From Aphrocallistes beatrix (lineage: Eukaryota > Porifera > Hexactinellida > Sceptrulophora > Aphrocallistidae), in NCBI GenBank assembly GCA_963281255.1, contig OY725490.1, forward strand, positions 1,550,001 through 1,614,000: DNA of 64,000 nt, written 5' to 3'. Within the stretch, counting starts at the first letter, position 1; each line of letters opens with the position of its first letter. The position numbers and the translations under genes were made by a program. The notes under the pieces were generated by a model, which saw only the letters and a program-made list of their open reading frames with translations, was not told the DNA's origin and made no database searches. Shown here in pieces: positions 46,801 to 55,300 of this stretch.

Positions 46801-48822
46801 AAATTCTTGAAGGGAGGCATTTGGTCCAGAGGGTACAGAGTACGTCCGAGATATATCCTCATTGCGGAAATGTTTCTCGCAAACAAATGTGTTTGTATGA
46901 ATATTTTCTAGATGTAACGCATGTATCCACTTAGATCTAAGTTCTTGCTCCAAGGGTAATTTAAATACAGTCACATAACCGTCAGTAGAACTGTAGTTTC
47001 CTTTACAGCCAGGAGCAGAACATTTGTTGGGCATACTTTGCTAATTAATTTAAACATGTAAATATAATAGTAATGTTAATTCTCATGAAATAAATCGAAA
47101 TATATATATAATTATTTGTAAACTAATTAATTAAATATAGATACATATCACAAGAAAAATAATAAAACTTCAGTAAGACAATTAAATGATAATTGAATAT
47201 CAGAAAAACAGAAATGTCTTCTTACGCGATTAATAGTTTAAAATTATGGTTAGCCAACATATTTTACACAAATATTTTATAATGTGGTTTATTAAGAAAA
47301 TGGCCTTTATTGTCATCCTTGGTGTCATTTTCCAAAGTAGTGGTCTATCCTTATACTTGAGTCATCTATGCCTGTATATACTCGTAAAGAAATAAGGACT
47401 CACTCTCCTAAATTCAGTTCTCTTTCTTATCTAATTCTTTTGAAAGATCAACTATGTTTATTATTTGTCACTCTACATATGTTCTTACACAAATACACTA
47501 ATTTATTTCTTGCATGAAATATTTTCTATTCTTAGACTCTAAACACTCCTTCACAACCAACTGGAATTTCAGGAATTAGCATTGCTTATTCTGTTCGTGT
47601 AACATATTCTCATAGTAACGGAACAGTCACATACTTATTCACTGACACTTCTAACTTCAATCTTATTTCTACTGTAACGACATATGATGTACCTTTAACT
47701 CCTCACAACTTCACTAATCCTCAGAGAGTGGAGACTAACATAATTACTAATCTACGAATACTACAGCAGTGTGGTCAGGATTTGGTTGGAACAGAACTTA
47801 GCTGTAGTCTTAGATCAGGTATCAACACTTTTTGACGATATATTTTTGTTTGGTTTGTTCTCTTTAATTGATCCAGTGGAACCTGCTTTAATGACTACCT
47901 ACCTAAAAGCAGTCCAATCTCGTCGTCTTTCCCATTACTAATAACTTCCATATGACGGCCGCCTGTATAGACTGTTTTTTTATGCCGTTCCTTGACTGAC
48001 CGTTATAGAAAGGCTTCCTGTATTTGACTAGAAATATACTTGGTAAGACGCGAACTCACCATTAAGCATTGGAATTAGTGTTATAATGCTCCAGCCCTGA
48101 AAATATTTTAATGTACATACTTCTTCTAGTTATCGTTCTTCCTGACACTACTTCTCCTAGTGTTAGCACTATCACATCTGTTCCCTCCTCCACTAGCTCA
48201 AGTAAGATACAAGAATATATTATGAAATGTTGCATCGTATTATATACTGATAATCTCTAATATAATTTCTATTTAAGACAAGTTTCATCTGTAACTCTTC
48301 TGTCCCCAATTATGTTATTCTTTTAGTGCTGACCATTAACAACACAAGTTCTACAACTCCTACTTGCTGTACTAACACTCTCTGTTGTATCTGCTCCAAT
48401 ACTGGCAAGTTCTATCTCGTACATATATAAGATTTACTTACAATACATACAGTTAGTACTCAATATTATATTAAAATTGAAATTTCTGCACTAGAATTAT
48501 TTCGATGGTTTTCTTAGAAGAATCTTCTCAGCTCATCATTCCTAACGTTATACTTGGACTTCTCTTCTTGATTGCTGTTCTCATCATTGCAGTATTTGTG
48601 GTTGTTGTAATATTCCTAACAAGAAAGAACAAACAGTTAAACTCAGCATTAACTGTTAAACCAGCTCCATCTCATCCTTACGAGTACATAGATCTAGATA
48701 AGCTGAGTGGTAACATCAGCTCTCCTACTCAACAACAATCTCCTCAGGATTATGTTCCTATGAGTTCTGTACACAAACAAGATAGCACTCAACCTCCTAC
48801 TCAGTATGCTAACTTGAAGTGA
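28752..48822 (+). CDS. Receptor gene 2: Ig-Fn3-Fn3, TM, YxxM/YANL tail
   Basis: Predicted 507-residue single-pass receptor in eight exons: 28752-28812, 29678-30052, 39303-39584, 40395-40462, 47536-47818, 48130-48201, 48327-48404 and 48518-48822. Junction phases are 1,1,1,0,1,1,1. Domains: signal peptide 1-~20; Ig-like ~21-145; Fn3-like ~146-239; Fn3-like ~240-356; Thr/Ser stalk ~357-406 with a Cys-rich second half; TM ~412-440; tail with Y461/Y463 (YEYIDL), Y485 (YVPM, a PI3K-SH2-type YxxM) and Y503 (TQYANL, TxYxxL and also YxN). The last intron uses a GC donor (ACTG/GCAAGT). Ectodomain exons are almost identical to those of genes 1 and 3, but the stalk/TM/tail is a different type that is shared with gene 4. 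Introns 2 and 4 are swollen to 9.2 and 7.1 kb by transposons, yet all exons stay open. Function is inferred from architecture. Confidence 0.8.
28981..29460 (-). mobile_element. Repeat family H copy in gene 2 intron 1
   Basis: Reverse copy from CAAGCGCGC to CAATCAATTC, followed by a CATTAATCGA-type word and TA runs. Confidence 0.65.
29678..30052 (+). CDS. Gene 2 exon 2: Ig-like domain
   Basis: 375 nt, phase 1 to 1, acceptor ACTTTAG, donor GTATGT. By eye only about four base changes from the gene 1 exon. Confidence 0.85.
30233..30420. mobile_element. Tigger-like MITE, copy 4
   Basis: Same family as 12479-12666. The left end is slightly diverged (CAATAGATTCCGC) and the right end intact. Confidence 0.75.
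30651..30752. repeat. Left arm of 8.5-kb inverted repeat
   Basis: ~100 bp (AATCTGCAACCAGCATACTA...) that recurs inverted at 39011-39113. The arms enclose decayed ORFs and the intact P-like transposon, and may be the ends of a large degenerate DNA transposon in intron 2 of gene 2. Confidence 0.7.
30931..31696 (+). mobile_element. Repeat family K, full-length copy
   Basis: Starts TCTTATATATTAAAACTC, ends with GCAAGCGAAGCGCGCTTG; ~765 bp, non-coding. Reverse partner of 21662-22405. Probably Helitron-like. Confidence 0.6.
31883..32447 (+). pseudogene. Unidentified decayed ORF
   Basis: Broken open stretches, the longest at 32229-32447, preceded by a Lys/Arg-rich stretch (GRGRPKRKM, KFRRQKSRIS) with in-frame stops between. 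The end is acidic (GEEDSEDEG). I recognise no family. It lies inside the 30651-39113 inverted repeat and probably belonged to that element. Confidence 0.35.
33016..36705 (+). mobile_element. Intact P-element/THAP9-like transposon
   Basis: The terminal inverted repeats are ~215 bp (33016-~33240 and ~36484-36705), starting CATAGACTACTTAAT, with only two or three differences between arms by eye. They are flanked by a 7-bp TSD ATGTACC (33009-33015, 36706-36712). The element encodes one uninterrupted transposase ORF (33685-36237). Intact coding capacity, matched ends and a preserved TSD indicate a recent, possibly still active, autonomous element. It sits in intron 2 of gene 2, within an older decayed element. 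Confidence 0.9.
33685..36237 (+). CDS. P-element transposase, THAP9-like
   Basis: An 850-residue, intronless transposase. The N-terminal THAP zinc finger spans ~1-80, with MPFKCSVVHC, later W36, and CIEHF completing the C2-CH metal site. It binds the element ends. Then a linker and an RNase H-fold catalytic core: DEMHLQQQ (first Asp), VISDNHRTN (second Asp), and TDPLERRFSQYRQMSGG with the catalytic Glu region; between them MFDTVHLIKNIRNN is the conserved block of P transposases. The C-terminal block is HIVAYVSGYISHKL with CICETC. Length is close to human THAP9 (about 900). No frameshift or stop. Start chosen at the ATG that begins the THAP motif. The 7-bp TSD differs from the 8 bp of the Drosophila P element. 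Confidence 0.9.
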   Translation: MPFKCSVVHCRTGYHDGPTKAMFAFPNQDELRQKWVRFLNRDSFTVTQCSRICIEHFEEKYIIPHLFKTRLNMTLNPIPTLHPPSTPKSQTVIPSGIRKNSIARNFKKDELPTFQTRIKFQSLNDILDYIKSAFEFKDFFHVSTDTNLTIYRVEIQSGIATVKECINISSDFHVKLSFEGSPIPLPDYISKSKGSKISNLDMLTNIPNYCRNATYCYDIEPIKDLLKLLYHFPNGNYKYSKSALRFALQLRYTSNAAYNLLRQYLPLPSQRLLRGLKSDSIDSLKALSKLREDGLFGNDMVILLDEMHLQQQVQFDGQDIIGCDENLQMFKSILCFMAMSLTNTVPFVIKAIPISKLSSEIVSNGILNCIENLSHAKFYPRAVISDNHRTNISSFNYLMNMYPTEKKFCMLNPFTSQTVYLMFDTVHLIKNIRNNLLGARFFQIPQLQLEIQELTHIVPAGNVHWSSLHKVHNADLSINFHLRKAPSLNYQSLHPGNSKQSVPLALAIFDNKTSAAMREYLKDADTVTPAFLELINMWWLLVNTKERFHPHRFGNAITPDTLKAKCTFLSEMNKWLTTWKDSKKMGLTKQTFEALINTNSAIADLSNDLIRNGFHYILTGRLQTDPLERRFSQYRQMSGGRFLVSLTEILRSEKIITYQILLKRDIDYSELTVSLTDDRNLTLEFISTLPTDSIYLLTLSENTKHIVAYVSGYISHKLIQRCICETCLELLRKDQMNNSYIEILDRGGLQLPSFLLYQYVEIAFCVLESFESQILASTLPTKIVMILLLEQVSVEWDSGFVCDIHATDYCMKVRSIVANLYLSGLSKEVSENTRKSQVDSFKARKRKLHD
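36713..37004 (+). pseudogene. Unidentified element ORF fragment
   Basis: An open stretch (VLSLWADIKDLLDF ... GFQPTLILHIICQHLPDF ... GIWSLLEETIES) that starts just beyond the P-like insertion and ends in an inverted-repeat arm at 36992. Upstream of the insertion the same frame meets a stop quickly. The HIICQHLPDF pattern looks like a transposon-encoded protein, but I cannot name it. Confidence 0.35.
37612..38289. mobile_element. MITE composed of CAACTCATT satellite
   Basis: The ends CAGGGCTGTATCAACTCATT and inverse are hAT-like. Nearly all the interior is the 9-bp word CAACTCATT: a direct tandem array (37680-37906), then palindromic blocks of GAGTTGGTT/AACCAACTC. The terminal repeat itself contains the same word. 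No TSD is evident. Confidence 0.75.
37680..37906. repeat. 9-bp minisatellite CAACTCATT
   Basis: About 25 head-to-tail copies with C/T variation. The open frames it gives on both strands (NEL or QLI repeats) are artefacts. Confidence 0.9.
38595..38701. mobile_element. Small hAT-like MITE
   Basis: Ends CATAGGCGCCGAAC and GTTCGGCGCCCCTG. Flanks CGTGGTAG and CTTGGTAG are a near-perfect 8-bp TSD. Confidence 0.6.
39011..39113. repeat. Right arm of 8.5-kb inverted repeat
   Basis: Inverted copy of 30651-30752. Confidence 0.7.
39303..39584 (+). CDS. Gene 2 exon 3: Fn3-like domain
   Basis: 282 nt, phase 1 to 1. About five base changes from gene 1 exon 3 by eye. Begins DLPFISTPIATF. Confidence 0.85.
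39690..40367. mobile_element. hAT-like MITE in gene 2 intron 3
   Basis: Starts CAGGGCTTCATC, ends AATGCCCCTG, with a perfect 8-bp TSD GTGTATAT (39682-39689 and 40368-40375). It explains why this intron is 810 bp against 58 bp in gene 1. Confidence 0.8.
40395..40462 (+). CDS. Gene 2 exon 4: start of second Fn3-like domain
   Basis: 68 nt, phase 1 to 0; GYLQSDVSCAQYNN...TIDW. Conserved length in all three genes. Confidence 0.75.
41112..42063 (-). pseudogene. Mariner transposase, one stop and one frameshift
   Basis: The main open part (41112-41966, 284 codons) holds the C-terminal part of the helix-turn-helix region and the whole DDE domain: VTGDESWFHFYEP (first Asp), LQHDNATPHT (second Asp) and HPPYSPDLAPSDYWLF with the third Asp, the mariner D,D,D arrangement. 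The family start (MESFEEGKRTV...) can be read further upstream from 42063. It has an in-frame TAA near codon 17 and shifts frame just before 41966, so the protein as it stands lacks its N-terminal DNA-binding helices. Total length fits ~340-residue mariner transposases. Confidence 0.85.
42138..42898. mobile_element. Foldback MITE (CAGGGTGGCTTTTAAG) nested in mariner
   Basis: Long arms (42138-~42400 and ~42640-42898) are reverse complements, flanked by TA. The same short open frame appears on opposite strands because the arms match. A truncated relative lies at 14243-14515. Confidence 0.8.
43150..43312 (-). mobile_element. Repeat family K fragment
   Basis: Reverse piece from GAAATTTCGCTTAGATC to the TATATAAGATA end. 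Confidence 0.5.
43372..43963. mobile_element. Tc1-like MITE (CAGGGTGATCCAAAAG)
   Basis: Ends CAGGGTGATCCAAAAGTTCT and inverse. TA lies on the left (43370-43371). The right TA is found after the P-like element at 47376-47377, because that element landed in its right end. Intron 4 of gene 1 (16955 on) shows the unoccupied site. Confidence 0.8.
44152..47034 (-). pseudogene. Broken THAP/P-element transposase
   Basis: Readable in pieces on the minus strand. The THAP zinc finger is at 46558-47034 (MPNKCSAPGCKGNYSS, later CEKHF). The first catalytic Asp block is IVQIDEVHVKSEIAYKGG (46260-46598). ICSDNYPRN and LFDAVHILKCIRNNW lie near 46070-46220. The C-terminal core is at 45245-46090, with QNDALEHHFGLYSQMSG carrying the Glu. 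The last block is at 44152-44634 (MAGFAVHQYYKQSNKC). Frameshifts near 46570 and 46330, a stop near 46225, and the inserted element 44660-45184 break it. It is not closely related in sequence to the intact transposase at 33685. Confidence 0.8.
44660..45184. mobile_element. hAT-like insertion in P transposase pseudogene
   Basis: Ends CAGCGCCGGCGCCACC and the inverse of CAGGGCCGGCGCCACC, with GGTCCGG-rich subterminal sequence. No exact TSD remains (GTTTGG is shared across the ends). It separates two blocks of the transposase. Confidence 0.65.
47536..47818 (+). CDS. Gene 2 exon 5: rest of second Fn3-like domain
   Basis: 283 nt, phase 0 to 1, acceptor ATTCTTAG. Sequence nearly identical to gene 1 exon 5, with NIITNL replacing NITAYV. 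Confidence 0.85.
48130..48201 (+). CDS. Gene 2 exon 6: stalk
   Basis: 72 nt, phase 1 to 1; VIVLPDTTSPSVSTITSVPS and a Ser/Thr end. Acceptor TTCTTCTAG, donor GTAAGA. Confidence 0.7.
48327..48404 (+). CDS. Gene 2 exon 7: Cys-containing stalk, GC donor
   Basis: 78 nt, phase 1 to 1; encodes MLTINNTSSTTPTCCTN and further Cys. The donor is GC (ACTG/GCAAGT), as in the matching exon of gene 4. Confidence 0.65.
48518..48822 (+). CDS. Gene 2 exon 8: TM plus YxxM/YANL tail
   Basis: 305 nt including TGA. TM LIIPNVILGLLFLIAV followed by VIFLTRKNKQ. The tail has YEYIDL, DYVPM and TQYANLK at the very end. Nearly identical to gene 4 exon 3 (61630-61934). Confidence 0.85.
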
Positions 48823-49330
48823 ATGGAAATTTTTATTCTTCTCTCATGTGTATATATCGTCTTTTCAGATTGCTCAGCTGTTTATAATATTATTGATACT
48901 TCGAATTGATTCTAGATTATTGTGATTGTTTATAGTTGTTTACATATCCTTAACAATATTGTCTTGTATCGTACGATTTAGTACAAGATAGATGATCTCA
49001 TCTAGACCTGTCGAATCTTATAATTCCCATAAGATTATGATATAACAGTAGCGCACAACCTTAATCCTTAAGTGGGCCACAATTGGGGCCCGCGTGGGGT
49101 TTCGCGTAACCCAAATCTGTCAATTCTTGTTACAAAAATGGCAAAGTGACACACTAGTTTCACTCCAGAATCCGTGCTTATAAGAATTTCATTCAATTAT
49201 CCTTATAGTTTTTTTAGGAGAGATAATACGTAGGAGGAAAAACCCTAATCATTTCAAAATACTGGTCATTATATAGTGATTCTTCTATTCTCTGTAGATT
49301 CGAGTAGAAATTAGATTTGGCATCTTGTTA
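48823..49330. other. Intergenic between genes 2 and 3
   Basis: About 500 bp holding the gene 2 3' UTR and the gene 3 promoter region. I see no repeat boundary, AATAAA or TATA motif I would defend. Confidence 0.4.
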
Positions 49331-49391
49331 ATGTATCTTTCCAGTTTCTTTCAGATACTTCTCCTCTTCACCCAACTTAGTTTTCTAGATG
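49331..49391 (+). CDS. Gene 3 exon 1: signal peptide
   Basis: 61 nt, phase 1 at donor GTAAGA; encodes MYLSSFFQILLLFTQLSFLD, a good hydrophobic leader. Confidence 0.75.
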
Positions 49392-52300
49392 GTAAGAATT
49401 TAATAGCCATTCGGAAATCTAATAAAAAAAAATCTAATTTTAAAAAAAAAATCTAATAAACATAAATCTAATAAACATAATAAATCTAATAAACATAAAG
49501 TTTTATAAATAAATAGAATTTAAATCTTAAATTTATTTAAAAATTTGTCTTGAGGCTCCAAATAGAAATCCATGGGGATAGTTATTAACATTCAGTTTAA
49601 TACAGACTAAACCTTTCCTAAATTTTAAACCTTTTCGCATATTAATATCTAATTTGGAAATTATGGAATCATATGTCTTGATTTTAACTTTAGGTACAGT
49701 GACACAGAGTCCACCCTTCGCGTGTTCAGGAGAGAGTATCACTGTCAGCTGTGTACAGACTGTACCCAATGCTGGAGCTGGAGATGTGTTTGATACCATT
49801 AGACCTAACTTCATTATTGGACCAACGAATATAACAGTAACAGAGGCTACTGTTGACGGAACCAGTACCGCTAATAATATCGATTTTTCTCGATTCACGG
49901 CTGCTACCAATGCTGGAAGTAACACAGAAGTGTCAGGATCAATCACTCTCCTCTCTTACATCAACAACACTGATGAAGGTCTACGCATGGGATGTGGTAG
50001 TGATTATAGAGCTGGTGGAGTAGGTGATCCTATCCAACTCATTCAAACACTCACACTGGTACAAGCTGGTATGTTTTGAGTGATAGCGCCCATTACTTCT
50101 GTATGAAATATATTTATTTCATCATTAGTATGTTTATATTTTTATAAAATTGATTAATAATAATAGAAAAGTCAAACTGTTCTTAATATGGATTTTCCAT
50201 AACTTAGTGCATGTAAACAAATTATTTTTATAAACCCTACTTTTACAGGAGGTTACTATGCCACTGAAGTGTAGCAATAGTTACAAATCGTTAGAACCAT
50301 CTAGGGACAAATTATTGTGAAATTCTGGGACAATGCTATAAATTTACAATTTAAATCTTAAATTGTAAATTTAAAGCATTGTTGAAAATATCTGTCTTGA
50401 AAGTGCCAGCATCCTCAATTTAATATACCGTAGACATTATTATATATAATTATAATATAATGCGACTAAATAAACCTGGATAAAAAATGTTTCAGCACAT
50501 ATCAACTGTACTGTATGGTATTGATATAATTACATGTATCTCGTAAATATGTCGTTTGAGAAATTCTATTCATTTTTTGTGAAATTTCTAAATTTCTAGG
50601 TCTCCCATCCATCAGTACTCCCATAGCAACCATTCAGAACTTCAACCCTTCTACTTGTGAAGGAACTCTCAGATTCAATCTAGCTGCTACGTCTGACAGA
50701 AACATAACCAGTTACTCCATCTTATTCAATGGTAGCAGTATAGCATCTAATCTACCGTCTTCTGACACAGAGTTCACACACAACACTCAATTCCTACTCA
50801 ACACTAACTATCCAACTTCTATCATAGCTACTAGCTGTGCTGGTAACTCTAATGATGGAGATGCTAGTGTACGAGTTAATGGTGAGTTTAAACGGATAAA
50901 ATGTCAGTTGTCCAGCTGATAATATAGTTTAAAGAAGTGCTTAGAGGGTGTGATAGGTCAATTTGTACGAAGAAGGATTTTCAAAATCGTATGAGTGAAT
51001 AAAAAGATGTCGCATATCCTTTAAACTGTTAGAGTATTTCATAATTAAGCAACAATACTGAGAATGAGATTAATTAAGCAATTGTAGTTGCCGTTGACAT
51101 TTTATAGTCATGTTTTGCTGACCTGTTTGATGGGTGTATATTCTCCTATTTAGGATACATGCAGTCAGATGTATCGTGTGCTCAATACAATAATGTGACT
51201 GGTGCACAAACGATTGATTGGGTGAGTTTAGTTCTTCCTTCCGTATATGTATGTGTAGCTGTTTTTAGTACAGCTCCTAGTATAGGAGATGTCCTTAGGT
51301 CATGATTGGTGTGTAATATACTTCTTCACATCGTTCAACACACTAAGTGGAGATTAAATATGTCTCATTTTTAGTGCAGCTCCTAGAGGGAGATGCCCTT
51401 ATGGCATGGACGGAGTATCTCGTCTGTCCATATGTTTTGAGTAGAATTTTCCATAATTTATGCCAGAATTCAATGAGATATTTGAAATTTGGAATTTGTT
51501 GTGTGAACGAATAAGGAGATTCACTCTCCCAAATTCAGTTGTCTTTCATGTCAAATTCTTTTTTAAAAATTAACTACATATGTATATTATTTGCCACTCA
51601 ATACAGACTGTCTCAAAGTTCTACATCAAATTTTGCTAATGTATTAACCATTTTGCATTCCAATGGCCTGTATGTCTCGAATTTTTTTGCTATGGTGGAT
51701 CATATATTTCGTGTATAGTAAAACTATTTTTAATTTCAAAATCAAAAGTAAAATACGATTTTAGTATTATGAATCTATTACAGAATTAAGGACTGATATA
51801 TATGGTTTTTCATAAGGAAAAATAGTAATCTTTAAATTTAGCAATTTTGAAATCCAAATTTTGGAGTCATTGGCACGTCATTATTTTAAATTTTATAAGA
51901 AATTCTTTTGCGTAATGGGTTGAGCTCATTTCTATGCTGGAAGGGTGCTTGATTTCATTTATGCAGATTAATCTAGAATATACCAAATGATCTTATTCAA
52001 ATAAGATCATTTGGTATATAAAGCTCTACCGGATTTGTCCTTGGTGTCCGCACACCCACTGCATCCTCTTTTATCTAATTGTGCAGTATATATCCTTCTA
52101 TAAATAGACACCCAATTTCAGAGAAATCCCTTTTAGGACATCCACTGCCAATAAAACATGGTGTCGGCCAAGATCAAGAAAACACATAGATGTTGTAGAA
52201 CTTCTGAAGGGTCTTCAAAAGTTCTGCAACATCTATTTTCTATTTTCTTGAATATCTATTCTTACAAAAATAAAATAATTTATTTCTAGCATAAAATGTT

Positions 52301-55300
52301 TTCTATTCTTAGACTCTAAACACTCCTTCACAACCAACTGGAGTTTCAGGAATTAACATTACTTATTCAGTTCGTGTAACATATTCTCATAGTAACGGAA
52401 CAGTCACATACTTATTCACTGAGAATTCTAACTTCAATCTTGTTTCTACTGTAACGACATATGATGTACTTTTAACTCATCACAACTTCACTAATCCTCA
52501 GGGAGTAGAGACTAACATAACAGCTCATGTACGAATACTACAGCAGTGTGGACAGGATTTGGTTGGAACAGAACTTAGCTGTACTCTTAGATCAGGTATT
52601 ATGTATTCCAATTGATATTCTTTTCAACTATTACGCTACCATTCAGATTAATACTGAGTATTATATTTATAGTCAAGAAGACCATGATATCCATAATATC
52701 CATAAAGTCGTGTATAATATGATTTTTACTGTAAGTGATAAGTTAGGGTATGTACGTCCAGAATCAGGCAGTGATACTCTGGGGCCCTTGAACAATTTTA
52801 AATCAAACTGGATTTCTGCTAAAACACGCCGGTATGGGAATCAAGTTATGCCATTGACCTGACCAAAAAATATGAAATAGAGACTGGTGATTAGAACCAA
52901 GAAGGAAAGGAAGGATAAAACATGTTTGTTGACATTGTTTACATCGGGTTCTTCTAGTTACTCCTCCCTCTGACATTCCTACTTCTACTTTTCCATCAAG
53001 TTCTATTCCCTCCTCTTCTAGTTCAAGTAAGAGTTACTAAAAAGTAATTGAATTTTATTCTGTAACTTGAGTAGTAAACTTTTCTCGATTTAGAATTGTT
53101 TATTCATGAAGTTAAACTGAACATTTAGTCGATAATATTGAAGATTAAAAACAAAATTAAAGCTAGAATCTGTGTTTATAACAAAAGGTTAAATTACATT
53201 GTAAAGCTCGGACGATTATTAATTTCATCACATCTGATAATCTTGTGATCGTATGCCTTGTCTTTATATTCAACTCTTTACGTTTATTATTTCATATAGC
53301 ATCGATTCCCATCTCTCCAACTCCTTCAGTTACTACGAATAATCCTACTCTCAGTCCTACTAATCCTCCTGCTGCAGGACTCAATCCAGGTTGTTTGACA
53401 TTTTATTAGAAAATAAACGAATAATTTGTTAATTAGAAAAAAACTGCCTCAAACTTGCTTACGCTAAATATTCGGAATCTACTATAAAACCCCAAGTCAA
53501 CCGTTGAGATCTTGTTTGTCATATTTTTCAAAATGCGTCAAGAGGTGTTAAAATATACACATTGTATTCTTTATACAATACACTATAAAAATTAGCATAT
53601 GCCATAGCCAACTATAATAAGGCCTCAGAGTAACTTGCGAATTTGGCACTAGGGATGCAGTAGAAGATGGTTGAAGAAATACATGAGCTGCCTTAAATCA
53701 TTAACAAAGCACAATAGAGCTTAGGAATGTATTACCAGCATATATAAATATGGTGTCAAAGCACCCATATCCGTTGTTAAAATTTAGATTAGTCATCAAA
53801 TGATTGCGCAACAGGCTATATTTGGGTCAAATTTAGTGATTTTCAGGTGTTTAAGGGCACTTCTAAGTGTTTTTGTTATAAAGTTTTTCGCATAGAACTG
53901 AGAAGTGAATGTGTTAATACGAAAAATTTGGAATTTTTTCATGGAATGTTCTTACATTCCAGTGTTGCTATGGGAACGTGTTTTGGTCAGTTGGGGCTAT
54001 ATCTTGAAAACAGCGATAGCTAGACATTCAAATTTAATCCTTGCTATCAAATGGGATTAAATTTGAATGTCTAGCTATCGCTGTTTTCAAGATATAACCC
54101 CAACTGACCAAAACACGTTTCCATAGCAACACTGGAATGTAGCAACATTCCATGAAAAATGTCCAAATTTTTCGTACTAACCCATTCACATCTCAGTTCT
54201 ATGCGAAAAGTTTTATAATAATAACCCTTAAAAATGCCTTTAAACGGCCTCTGAAAATCACCAAATTGGCCACAAATATATCCTATTGCGCAACCATATG
54301 GTGACTAATCTAAATTTTCACAACGGATATGGGTGCTTTGACACCATATTTATATATGCTGGTAATACATTCCTAAGCTCTATTGTGCTTTGTTAATGAT
54401 TTAAGGCAGCTCATGTATTTCTTCATCCATCTTCTACCGCATCCCTGGTAAAGTTACTCTTAGGCCTTATATATAGTAGGCTATGCATATGCGTATAAGT
54501 TATTGCTTTGATAAGAATGGGTTGAGAATTCCGGATGTTGGCAGGAGATTAATTAGTCGTTCTAATAATTATAGCACAATAATTTATTGCTTACTCCTCT
54601 AGCTATCATCGGAGGTGCAATAGGAGGAATAATAGTACTCTTAATCCTGATTATTCTGTTGCTAAGCTTATTCGGATGTATTTATTTGTTCATAAACAAA
54701 AACAAAAACAAAGGTCAGTTCTATAGAAATATTATTTTACAAGATACATGCCAATTTTCATATCTCTACGACTTCCCAATTCCTCAATCAATTCGGACAA
54801 ACACAAAGATATAATGTATACATTTAATTTATACTTCCTCTGTATTTAGATACTTCACAAAATCCCAAACCATCTGACAAAATGAATCTTGGAGAGTAAG
54901 TTCAATAGATGCACTGATTCTAGCTAAATATTTTTATCCTAATTTTTCATCGAAATATTCAAAATTCCAGAATTTAACATTTTCTATTTTCAAACTGATT
55001 CGTTATACCACGAGTTCCTCCAACAGATCAGAACACAGATACGACTACATAGATATTAATACAATGCCACAGAGCAATCCTACTCCTTCAACACAAGAGC
55101 ACTACTACAGTGAGATGTCTTCTCTCCCTGACAAACAACTCTCTGACTCAGTTCCTTCCAAGCAAGAAACTCCTTACTACACACCCATGTCTTCTGCTCT
55201 AGCAGTTGAGCAGCTAACTGAACCTTCAACCAATCAGAACGCGTCCTCTACACGCATGTCTGCTCAGACTAATCAATCTCCTCTCTATGCCAACCTCAAA

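Larger units (their letters stand above)
43967..47370 (-). mobile_element. Second, decayed P-like element
   Basis: Ends CATAGATGACTCAAGTATAA and inverse (about 30 bp). TSD CCTGTTT/CCTGTAT, 7 bp with one mismatch (43960-43966 and 47371-47377). Contains a broken THAP-type transposase on the minus strand and a hAT-like insertion. Clearly older than the copy at 33016. Confidence 0.8.

Noticed and set aside
49533..49946. Antisense ORFs over the Ig-like exons (also 11309-11743, 29649-29930)
   Set aside because: Shadow of the conserved exon. The sense frame has splice borders, cysteines and family conservation.
52527..52862. 111-codon ORF overlapping gene 3 exon 5
   Set aside because: Different frame from the exon and reads through a donor that is used in all three paralogues.
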